Assembly (NCBI GenBank): GCA_016287995.1
Contig: JAEEXW010000160.1
Location: 1 to 6,754, forward strand
Direction of reading: 5' to 3'
DNA: 6,754 nucleotides
From: Bacteroidales bacterium
Lineage (GTDB): Bacteria > Bacteroidota > Bacteroidia > Bacteroidales > UBA3824
Below, one piece after another: positions 1 to 5,699 of this stretch; the stretch's first letter is position 1; each line of letters begins with the position of its first letter. Both the position numbers and the translations under genes were made by a program. The notes under the pieces were generated by a model, which was not told the DNA's origin, searched no databases, and worked only from the letters and a program-made list of their open reading frames with translations.

Positions 1-1659
1 AACAACAGAGGTTTTGACTTTGAGTCCCTCTCAGACCGTATAACGCATGAAAGCGATTACGACAAATACGTTTATCAAGAGGCTCACCACAAACGCAGAT
101 TCGGCGGCGGCGGTCTCAAAACCGGTTTCGACTATTACATGAACGACAACAACCTTCTTAATTTCGGTATTGAAGGCGGACTTTTTAACAGCGATGTTGA
201 CGGTCATAACACATACAAAAACTACGTTAAAACCGGCAACACGGACTCCGACCATGAAAACGTAGATTCAAAAACCGACGAAGACGAAAAATCGTACTAT
301 TTCAACACCAACCTTTCTTACACGCATAATTTTGCGGGCAAAGGACACAAATTGGTTTTCAACGGTTTTTACTCGTACAACGACCGCGATGCTGACAATA
401 TTTTTGTTCAGAATGCACTCCGCGAAAACAAAGCCGACACCACAACAGGACACCAAATCGGCAACGGCAAAGTAACGCACAGAGGCAGAATCAATCTTGA
501 CTATACAAGACCTTACGAGAACGGCAACAAGTTTGAAGCAGGTTTTCAAGAAGACTTCAATGATGCCGTAACCGATTATGATTATGACGATTACATTCAG
601 GCGAGTGATAGTTATGTTTATAATCCCGAATTTACTAACGATGTGGATTTCAAACGCTATATTACATCGGCTTATACGACATTTTCTGCAACGTTTGGAA
701 CTTTTGGGCTTCAACTCGGGTTAAGGGGTGAATACACTTACCGTGAAATGGATACTAAAAACGGTATTTCGGATTCAGTTTTTTCAATCAACCGTTTAGA
801 CCTTTTTCCGTCGGTTCACATTTCAAAAACCGTCGGCGAAAGAAATTCCATTCAAGCGGGCTATTCACGCCGCATACGCCGTCCTTGGGAACAGGCTCTT
901 AACCCTTTCCCTGCATATTCTGACGAGTATTCGCGCAGAGTCGGTAATCCCGATTTAAAACCGCAATACACTGACGTTATGGAACTTAACTATCAAATGA
1001 ATTTTGACAAAGTTTTTGTTGCTTTGGAAACTTTTTACCGTCATACTAACGGTGCAACAGAAAACGTCAGCACACTTGCCTCCGACGGTTCGGGCATTTT
1101 GATTTCGAGATTTGAAAATTTGTCAACAAACAATAATTTCGGTCTTGAATTAACCGGCAATTACGACATCACAAAATGGATAAGACTGAGTGCTAATTTT
1201 CAAGTCAGAAAATATTATATCAGAGGTAATTACAACGGCGAAATGCGTTATCAGGACGGTCAGTCTTGGCGCACGAAAGAAACCTTGTCTTTCTCACCGG
1301 GCAAAACCACAAAAATACAACTCAATATGCGCTACAACGGCAGCAACAAGACCCTTATCTCCTCAAACAAAGGCAATCTTGATTTAGGACTTGCAATACG
1401 CCAGAGTTTTTTCAAGAAGAAAGTTTCGGTATCTTTTAGCATGAGAGATATGCTCAATACGGGAACAAGCAAACAGACTACCGATACGCCTGAATATTGG
1501 CTCTACACCGAAAGACACCGCGTTGCTCCGATGTGGAACCTCGGTATATCTTTCAAAATCAACAGTATGAAAGAAAAACGTCCTGAGGGCGAAGAAGGCG
1601 GTGAAGCAGGAGACGATGCCGGCGGAGACGACAACAGTTTTGACGGCGGCGATTTTTAA
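1..1659 (+). CDS. Outer membrane beta-barrel (TonB-receptor-like) protein, C-terminal part
   Basis: Partial gene: the frame is open from base 1 with no stop, so the protein starts upstream and 552 residues are visible. The sequence is rich in alternating aromatic/polar strands typical of an outer-membrane barrel. Around visible residues 285-322 it has the pattern YSRRIRRP...NPFPAYSDEY...GNPDLKPQYTD, the hallmark of the Bacteroidota 'outer membrane beta-barrel family' (Pfam OMP_b-brl_3), which resembles TonB-dependent receptors and usually carries an N-terminal carboxypeptidase-like domain (not visible here). A likely last strand (MWNLGISFKIN) is followed by an unusual tail of about 29 residues made of Gly, Asp and Glu. 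It sits in the outer membrane; the substrate cannot be read from the sequence. The methionine at base 139 is internal, not a start. The gene ends 55 bp before rbfA, which has its own promoter, so the two need not be cotranscribed. Family is confident, function is not. Confidence 0.9.
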   Translation, partial: NNRGFDFESLSDRITHESDYDKYVYQEAHHKRRFGGGGLKTGFDYYMNDNNLLNFGIEGGLFNSDVDGHNTYKNYVKTGNTDSDHENVDSKTDEDEKSYYFNTNLSYTHNFAGKGHKLVFNGFYSYNDRDADNIFVQNALRENKADTTTGHQIGNGKVTHRGRINLDYTRPYENGNKFEAGFQEDFNDAVTDYDYDDYIQASDSYVYNPEFTNDVDFKRYITSAYTTFSATFGTFGLQLGLRGEYTYREMDTKNGISDSVFSINRLDLFPSVHISKTVGERNSIQAGYSRRIRRPWEQALNPFPAYSDEYSRRVGNPDLKPQYTDVMELNYQMNFDKVFVALETFYRHTNGATENVSTLASDGSGILISRFENLSTNNNFGLELTGNYDITKWIRLSANFQVRKYYIRGNYNGEMRYQDGQSWRTKETLSFSPGKTTKIQLNMRYNGSNKTLISSNKGNLDLGLAIRQSFFKKKVSVSFSMRDMLNTGTSKQTTDTPEYWLYTERHRVAPMWNLGISFKINSMKEKRPEGEEGGEAGDDAGGDDNSFDGGDF

Positions 1660-1665
1660 AAAAGT

Positions 1666-1697
1666 TTTGTTTATTATTTATAAATTTTCTACCTTTG
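1666..1697 (+). promoter_or_regulatory. Bacteroides-type promoter of the rbfA operon
   Basis: TTTG at 1666-1669 (-33 element) and TACCTTTG at 1690-1697 (-7 element) are separated by 20 bp. Both match the known Bacteroides consensus TTTG / TAnnTTTG exactly, and the spacing is right. The inferred transcript start near 1702 leaves a leader of only about 13 nt before the rbfA ATG at 1715. That leader is A/T-only after GTGG and has no Shine-Dalgarno, as is usual in this phylum. The motif is seen directly; the start site is inferred. Confidence 0.8.
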
Positions 1698-1714
1698 TGG
1701 AAAATTTATAAATA

Positions 1715-2059
1715 ATGGACTCTACAAGACAAAGCAAAATAAGCAGACTTTTACAAAAGGAGTTAGCAAATTATTTCCTTATCAACAGCCAAAACTATAC
1801 GGGCGCAATGATTTCGGTTTCGGAGGTCAGAATTACTCCTGATTTGGACGAAGCAAGGATTTTTGTATCTATTTTTCCGAATGAAAAACGCAACGAAGTT
1901 TTTCAAAAGATAGAAGAAGACACAAAAGAAATCCGTTTTGAAACCGCTAAACAAATCCGTTTTCAGTTGAGGAGAATCCCCGAATTGATTTTCCTCAAAG
2001 ACGAAACTTTGGACTACGCAGAAAGAATTCAGCAATTGTTGGACAAGGATAAAAAATAA
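1715..2059 (+). CDS. rbfA: 30S ribosome-binding factor A
   Basis: RbfA binds the 30S subunit and helps late 16S rRNA 5'-end maturation; it is also needed for cold adaptation in bacteria where it has been studied. The 114-residue length fits the family (about 110-130). The start STRQSKISRLLQKELANYF, the central region SVSEVRITPDLDEARIFVSIF (residues about 34-54, the core of the single KH-like domain) and the C-terminal RIPELIFLKDETLDYAERI with a short Lys-rich end are typical of Bacteroidota RbfA. The start is fixed by the ATG right after the promoter and by the conserved N-terminus. It is the first gene of an operon: 4 bp after its stop comes a methyltransferase, then a permease. Confidence 0.97.
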   Translation: MDSTRQSKISRLLQKELANYFLINSQNYTGAMISVSEVRITPDLDEARIFVSIFPNEKRNEVFQKIEEDTKEIRFETAKQIRFQLRRIPELIFLKDETLDYAERIQQLLDKDKK

Positions 2060-2063
2060 AATC

Positions 2064-2876
2064 ATGCAATACGACCCCGTAAAACGCTCGTTGGGAAAAG
2101 TTTTCAACAAAACCCCCTTTTTAAGAAAATTCTTTTACAGGCTTCTTGACCTTCTTCTGTTAAGAGCCTGGTACATCAAAAAAGAAATAAAAAAAGAATT
2201 CCGCAACCGCCGCGAGGAAGAATTACAGATTCTTGACGCAGGCAGCGGTTACGGACAGTATTGTTTTTTTATGTCGTCATATCTCAAAAAGGCAAAAATC
2301 CTTGGCGTTGACGTAAAAGAAGAACAAATCGAAGACTGCAACAATTTTTTCAGTCAAATCCGCCGCTCTGACAGAGTGAAATTTGAATATGCCGACTTAA
2401 CAGAATTTCAAAAGGAAGACACTTACGACCTTGCTCTTTCGGTTGACGTGATGGAGCACATCGAGGACGATGTAAAAGTTTTTGAAAATATCAACAAAAG
2501 TCTGAAAAAAGGCGGTATACTGCTGATTTCCACGCCCTCAGACCAAGGCGGCTCTGACGTTCACCACGAAGGCGAACATTCTTTTATAGACGAGCACGTA
2601 AGAGACGGTTACAACATCGAGGACATAAAAACGAAACTCAAAAACGCAGGCTTTTCAAAAACCGAGGCCAAGTTTTCGTATGGTAAACCCGGCTCTTTGG
2701 CTTGGACATTATCAATGAAATGGCCTATTACGATGGTCAACGCCTCAAAATTGTTTTTTATTTTACTTATTCCGTATTACATCATAGTTTATCCGTTTGT
2801 TTTTCTGCTCGATTGGATTGACACAATCACAACACACGAAAAAGGCACGGGACTGATAGTAAAAGCGATAAAATGA
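2064..2876 (+). CDS. Class I SAM-dependent methyltransferase, membrane-associated
   Basis: A 270-residue protein with a clear Rossmann-type SAM-binding core: motif I ILDAGSGYGQY at residues 56-66, the acidic end of strand 2 GVDV at 81-84, motif II-like YADLTEF near 109-115, motif IV-like DLALSVDVMEHIEDD at 122-136, and LKKGGILLISTPS at 147-159 as the post-core strand. It resembles UbiE/UbiG-like small-molecule or lipid methyltransferases; the acceptor is unknown. Before the core lies a basic, hydrophobic segment (residues 1-50), and after it a strongly hydrophobic stretch at about 228-249 with prolines, suggesting membrane attachment and perhaps a lipid-like substrate (inference). The start ATG lies 4 bp after the rbfA stop with the leader TAAAATC. 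The stop overlaps the permease start by 4 bp (ATGA), implying translational coupling. Confidence 0.88.
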   Translation: MQYDPVKRSLGKVFNKTPFLRKFFYRLLDLLLLRAWYIKKEIKKEFRNRREEELQILDAGSGYGQYCFFMSSYLKKAKILGVDVKEEQIEDCNNFFSQIRRSDRVKFEYADLTEFQKEDTYDLALSVDVMEHIEDDVKVFENINKSLKKGGILLISTPSDQGGSDVHHEGEHSFIDEHVRDGYNIEDIKTKLKNAGFSKTEAKFSYGKPGSLAWTLSMKWPITMVNASKLFFILLIPYYIIVYPFVFLLDWIDTITTHEKGTGLIVKAIK

Positions 2877-4084
2877 AATTACCCGTAAAATTTGCATTCA
2901 GATATTTGTTTTCGGGCAGAATGAGCCTTGTTAACATAATATCGCTGATTTCCGTTTTTGGTGTAGCGGGAATGAGCGCGGCTCTGATTGTAATTTTATC
3001 GGTTTTCAACGGTTTTGACTCTTTGATAAGAAGTATGATAAACCAATTTGACCCCGACATAAAAATAACGGCAGAAACCGGCAAAACGTTTATACTCCCT
3101 GAGGACAAACTCAGCGAATTAAAACAACTTGAAGAAGTTTCGTTCGTATCTCCGTCAATAGAAGAAACTGCACTTTTTGAATACCGCAGTTATCAGTATA
3201 TCTGCACTTTAAAAGGCGTTTCCAACAATTACGAGAAAATTTGCGACATCAAAAACTGCACTTACGCAGGCGATTATGTTTTGCGCGATACGGTTTCTAA
3301 CATACCGTTTGCCATAGTCGGTTGCGATGTTGCGGGCAACCTCGGCATAACGCTCGGCAGTTTTCCGCCCCTTAGAATATACGCGCCGAAAAAAAACGAA
3401 AAAATCTCCGTCACAAACCCTTACAACGCTTTTACTAAAACGGACATCACGCCGTCCGGAATTTTTCACATTCATCAGGACTTTGACTCCAAATACGTAA
3501 TTGCTCCCGTAGAATTTGTCAGAGACATTTTAGATTATCAGTCTAACGAGTATTCGTCGATAGAAATTTCTTGCCGCAAAAACGTCCCGACAGATGTTGC
3601 AATAAAAAAAATAAAAACAATTCTCGGCAGCGGTTTTCTCATAAAAGACCGTTATCAACAGCAAGACACGCTTTATAAAGTTATGCAATCGGAAAAACTT
3701 TCAATCATCGTAATGCTGACTTTTATCATCATAATCGCCTCTTTCAATATTACAGGCGCACTCTCAATGCTGATAATTGACAAGAAAAACGACATTGCAA
3801 CCCTTTCGTATCTTGGCGGCGACGAAAAATTTATCAAAAGCATTTTTGCCAATACAGGCAGACTTATAACGCTGACAGGGGCGGTTGCTGGGCTGATTGG
3901 AGGGCTGTTAATCTGCTGGTTACAAATAGAATTTCACCTTCTGACATTTCCCTCAGACGGCTCGTTTATAATAGATTATTACCCCGTAGAAATAAGATTT
4001 GTTGACATAATCATAAGTTTTGTTGTTGTAACGGTAATCGGATTTTTGGCGGCGCAAGTGCCGGTAAAGAAGATTAGTGGGTAA
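2873..4084 (+). CDS. LolC/LolE-type ABC transporter permease (FtsX family)
   Basis: The 403-residue inner-membrane protein has the layout of LolC/LolE: a short cytoplasmic start (PVKFAFRYLFSG), a first membrane helix at about 19-45 that runs into VFNGF, a large periplasmic domain at about 50-273, then three helices at about 277-303, 329-350 and 376-395. The segment FNITGALSMLIIDKKNDIATLSYLGG (290-315) matches the coupling region of LolC/E permeases that contacts the ATPase. In proteobacteria LolCDE extracts lipoproteins from the inner membrane for transfer to the outer membrane; Bacteroidota often keep one such permease gene. Its ATPase (LolD type) is not in the window. The periplasmic domain holds five cysteines (111, 124, 129, 151, 234). 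Its start overlaps the methyltransferase stop (ATGA). Lipoprotein export is the family-based guess, not proven here. Confidence 0.9.
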   Translation: MKLPVKFAFRYLFSGRMSLVNIISLISVFGVAGMSAALIVILSVFNGFDSLIRSMINQFDPDIKITAETGKTFILPEDKLSELKQLEEVSFVSPSIEETALFEYRSYQYICTLKGVSNNYEKICDIKNCTYAGDYVLRDTVSNIPFAIVGCDVAGNLGITLGSFPPLRIYAPKKNEKISVTNPYNAFTKTDITPSGIFHIHQDFDSKYVIAPVEFVRDILDYQSNEYSSIEISCRKNVPTDVAIKKIKTILGSGFLIKDRYQQQDTLYKVMQSEKLSIIVMLTFIIIIASFNITGALSMLIIDKKNDIATLSYLGGDEKFIKSIFANTGRLITLTGAVAGLIGGLLICWLQIEFHLLTFPSDGSFIIDYYPVEIRFVDIIISFVVVTVIGFLAAQVPVKKISG

Positions 4085-4106
4085 AAAATTTTGCAAAACA
4101 AATTTT
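4085..4106. repeat. AT-rich palindrome at the toxin-antitoxin promoter
   Basis: AAAATTT (4085-4091) and AAATTTT (4100-4106) form an inverted repeat. Inside it lies a perfect 10-bp palindrome, TTTTGCAAAA (4089-4098). The palindrome covers the -33 element of the candidate promoter for the antitoxin gene. Toxin-antitoxin modules are usually repressed by the antitoxin or its complex at such a site, so an operator is a sensible guess. The outer repeat could instead be a weak terminator for the upstream permease. AT-rich palindromes also arise by chance. Confidence 0.4.
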
Positions 4107-4120
4107 CTTTCATATTTTTA
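4090..4120 (+). promoter_or_regulatory. Candidate Bacteroides-type promoter of the toxin-antitoxin operon
   Basis: TTTG at 4090-4093 and TATTTTTA at 4113-4120, spaced by 19 bp, match the Bacteroides -33/-7 consensus apart from the last base (A instead of G). A transcript start near 4125 would give a leader of roughly 20 nt before the ATG at 4144. Its position in the only gap between the permease and the antitoxin supports it; the mismatch makes it weaker than the rbfA promoter. Confidence 0.5.
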
Positions 4121-4143
4121 CGGCGGCTTAAATTTCTAAAATC

Positions 4144-4395
4144 ATGAACAAAGACGAATTAATCAAGTTTAAGGATTTTATCATCGGGACGCTTTCCAAC
4201 AAAGATATTTCGTGGCTGATTGACGAATTAGAAAATTATCTCACGGAAAAAGAATTCTTGAATTTAAATCCCAAAGAAGAACTTATCAAACGCGCCATGA
4301 CAGGACACCGCCAAATAGAAAACGGCGAATGTTATACAAATGAGGAAGTTATGGCGATGCTCGGCATGGAAGAATACGAATTGGAGACGGCATGA
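4144..4395 (+). CDS. Antitoxin of a RelE/ParE-type toxin-antitoxin module
   Basis: A small acidic protein of 83 residues placed directly before a RelE/ParE toxin and overlapping its start by 4 bp (ATGA), the usual antitoxin-first order. The N-terminal half is helical (DELIKFKDFIIGTLSNKDISWLIDELENYL split over residues 4-33). The second half has HRQIENGECYTNEEVMAML at about 55-73, which resembles the toxin-binding C-terminal region of many small antitoxins (I..G...s.eEV...l). No classical ribbon-helix-helix or Phd DNA-binding motif is obvious, so the antitoxin family remains open. The start ATG follows TAAAATC, the same leader as the methyltransferase gene. The assignment rests mainly on size, charge and gene order. 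Confidence 0.78.
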   Translation: MNKDELIKFKDFIIGTLSNKDISWLIDELENYLTEKEFLNLNPKEELIKRAMTGHRQIENGECYTNEEVMAMLGMEEYELETA

Positions 4396-4706
4396 AAGTA
4401 ATATGGTCAAAATTCGCCTTGAAAAAGGTTTCAAAAACTGCGGATTACATAGAAACCGAATACGGGAAAAAGAGTAAAACCAAATTTCTGAAAAAAGTTT
4501 TTCATATTACTGAACTTTTAGAAAACAACCCGAAACTGGGTCAAACAGAACTTTTATTGGAAGATGCGCCGTTGAAATTCAGAAGTTACATAATTGACAA
4601 ATACAACAGAATTATCTACTATATAAGTAATTACAGCATAGAAATAGTCGATTTCTGGGATATGAGACGCAATCCTGAAAAATTAAAGAAAGAATTTGTG
4701 TATTAA
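4392..4706 (+). CDS. RelE/ParE superfamily toxin
   Basis: A basic 104-residue protein with the family layout: a first strand VIWSKFALKKVSK (3-15), a helix ADYIETEYGKKSKTKFLKKV (17-36), then LLENNPKLGQTE (about 42-53), the region KFRSYIIDKYNRIIYYIS (62-79) and the closing strand IEIVDFWDMRRNPEKL (83-98), whose RRNP ending is highly typical of ParE/RelE proteins in PF05016. Members inhibit growth either by cutting mRNA on the ribosome (RelE) or by poisoning gyrase (ParE); which applies cannot be told from this sequence. Reading frame and length look intact. It is translationally coupled to its antitoxin and is the last + strand gene before a convergent - strand operon. Confidence 0.88.
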   Translation: MKVIWSKFALKKVSKTADYIETEYGKKSKTKFLKKVFHITELLENNPKLGQTELLLEDAPLKFRSYIIDKYNRIIYYISNYSIEIVDFWDMRRNPEKLKKEFVY

Positions 4707-4712
4707 TTTTTT
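4678..4712 (+). terminator. Possible weak terminator after the toxin gene
   Basis: AAAAATTAA (4678-4686) pairs perfectly with TTAATTTTT (4703-4711) across a 16-nt loop and could extend by a G-T and a T-A pair. The stem contains the toxin stop codon and its right arm forms a run of six T. The stem has only A-T pairs, so it would be unstable; this is a tentative call. Confidence 0.25.
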
Positions 4713-4755
4713 ATGATTTAGTTTTTGCACTTTTTTCGTTATCCAGCGGGGGTTT

Positions 4756-4774
4756 TTGCCGCTTGCAGCGGCAA
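4756..4774. repeat. Perfect 8-bp inverted repeat, GC-rich hairpin
   Basis: TTGCCGCT (4756-4763) and AGCGGCAA (4767-4774) form an 8-bp perfect stem with a 3-nt loop, the strongest hairpin in the spacer. It is preceded by TTTTT on the + strand and no T-run follows it on either strand, so it does not have the form of an intrinsic terminator. It could still stabilise mRNA 3' ends of either convergent operon. Confidence 0.7.
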
Positions 4775-4795
4775 CACGACCGCCTAACGTATATC

Positions 4796-4808
4796 GCCGC
4801 TCTGCGGC
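4796..4808. repeat. Second GC-rich hairpin with the same stem core
   Basis: GCCGC (4796-4800), loop TCT, GCGGC (4804-4808). The stem arms are the same five bases found in the hairpin at 4758-4762 and 4768-4772, so the arms of the two hairpins can also pair with each other, giving alternative folds. The recurrence within 40 bp is unlikely to be chance in a region of this composition. Confidence 0.6.
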
Positions 4809-4853
4809 TAGAATTCAATTTCCCACTATGAAGAAGCCATTATTGCAATGTGC

Positions 4854-4889
4854 GTAGTTGGAGTGCAAACTTCTAAGCACACCACTAAC
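4854..4889. repeat. Imperfect inverted repeat next to the DUF4249 gene end
   Basis: The arms at 4854-4866 and 4877-4889 pair at 9 of 13 positions (GTGC/GCAC and TGG/CCA are the solid blocks) around a 10-nt loop. It lies 6 bp downstream of the stop of the - strand lipoprotein gene, so it may be the 3'-end hairpin of that transcript. No T-run follows on the - strand, so it is not a classical terminator. Confidence 0.4.
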
Positions 4890-4895
4890 TCCATA

Positions 4896-5699
4896 TCACT
4901 TCACCCATATCGTATCTATATAAACGGTGTTTGCTGAAAAATAACCGGCGGTTTTTACCCTCGGATTGTCGCTTGTAATGTTGGTGTGAAGATTTCCGTG
5001 CGCCTCGTCAAAATAGCCGCCCGTCCAGACAGTCTCTGCAAGCAACGAACGCAGATAAATTTCATAATCTTTGTCAATTGAATATTTTCTCTCTATTATC
5101 TGCGCTCCTTCGGGGAAATATGTAACCTGCATTTTCGGCGCAAAAAGTTGCGCTATGTCGGTCGTTGTCAATGAATAATAATAAAGCGTTGCCGTATTCT
5201 TAGGCTCCCAAGAAAGGTTAAGGACGTATTTCGCAGGATTTTCCTTAACATAACTATCTGCCACATAATCAATGGAATAATAACCGTTATCTTTTCGGCT
5301 GTACTTAATTTTTTCAGGCGGGGTAACGGGTAACATCGTAGTTTTGGCACTTATAACCATGCTGTCAAGTTCGATATGAAGGTAATAAGTATTGCCGGTA
5401 ACGCCGACGAACTTTTCTACCGAAGTATAAAGTCCGTCGGAAGTCTCTTGATAATAATATGTTGCGCCGTTGTCAGACGAGGTTACGGCAACGAGTTTGG
5501 CGTTTTTGAGCGGCACTCTTATAGTATCGCTGTATCCCGAAAGTCTTGAAATATAAACAGGGTGATTGATAAACTCATTTGTTATCGTGCCTTCCACGAC
5601 AACGGCAGTAGTGTCAACCCCGTCTATCGAAAACGGAATTTCATGAACACACGATGAAAAAAACACCGCAAACGCCAAAGCCGCAAAAGTCGATTTCAT
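4896..5699 (-). CDS. DUF4249-like outer-envelope lipoprotein
   Basis: A 267-residue protein with a lipoprotein signal: MKSTFAALAFAVFFSSC, with the lipobox FSSC placing the lipidated cysteine at residue 17. After it come features of the DUF4249 family of Bacteroidota: VVVEGTITNE (33-42), VYISRLSGYSDT (48-59), a strand with NAKLVAV (66-72), GLYTSVEKFVGVTGNTYYLHI (88-108), LPVTPPEKI (123-131), and the closing AGYFSANTV (251-259). The function of DUF4249 proteins is unknown; many sit beside TonB-dependent receptors and are thought to be surface lipoproteins. Here the neighbour is instead a penicillin-binding protein, whose stop shares a base with this start (TAATG), indicating cotranscription and translational coupling. 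The start is supported by the signal peptide. It is at the short end of the family, but no break is visible. Confidence 0.8.
   Translation of the reverse strand: MKSTFAALAFAVFFSSCVHEIPFSIDGVDTTAVVVEGTITNEFINHPVYISRLSGYSDTIRVPLKNAKLVAVTSSDNGATYYYQETSDGLYTSVEKFVGVTGNTYYLHIELDSMVISAKTTMLPVTPPEKIKYSRKDNGYYSIDYVADSYVKENPAKYVLNLSWEPKNTATLYYYSLTTTDIAQLFAPKMQVTYFPEGAQIIERKYSIDKDYEIYLRSLLAETVWTGGYFDEAHGNLHTNITSDNPRVKTAGYFSANTVYIDTIWVK

Larger units (their letters stand above)
4712..4895. other. Structured intergenic spacer with no credible gene
   Basis: This spacer of about 180 bp between two convergent operons has no coding region beyond tiny ORFs. It begins T-rich, then becomes GC-rich from about 4743 to 4809, unlike the AT-rich flanks, and carries three hairpin-forming segments listed separately. 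The middle part GCCTAAC (4782-4788), read on the - strand as GTTAGGC, matches the integron core-site pattern GTTRRRY, but no full attC fold is present. The composition and the dense inverted repeats suggest a dispersed intergenic repeat or a structured RNA end; neither can be decided from one copy. Confidence 0.55.

Noticed and set aside
268..714. 148-residue open frame on the - strand
   Set aside because: It is antisense to the barrel gene, its translation is biased toward Val/Ile as expected from the complement of Asn/Asp-rich codons, and it resembles no family.
139..1659. Apparent start of the barrel gene at the ATG at 139
   Set aside because: The frame is open back to base 1 and encodes barrel-like sequence, so this ATG is internal and the gene is cut by the window edge.
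1763..2110. 115-residue open frame on the - strand
   Set aside because: It is antisense to rbfA, a confidently identified gene, and has no recognisable features.
4715..4728. TAGTTTTTG as a promoter -7 element
   Set aside because: It has one extra T relative to TAnnTTTG and no + strand gene lies downstream.
4756..4774. GC-rich hairpin as an intrinsic terminator
   Set aside because: No T-run follows the stem on either strand; on the + strand the T-run precedes it.
4828..4857. Tiny ORF MKKPLLQCA followed by a hairpin, reminiscent of a leader peptide
   Set aside because: No + strand gene follows; the next gene is convergent, so there is nothing for a leader to regulate.
4782..4863. Complete integron attC site
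   Set aside because: GCCTAAC fits one core site, but the opposite core GTTGGAG fails its last position and the interior does not fold symmetrically; no integrase is present.
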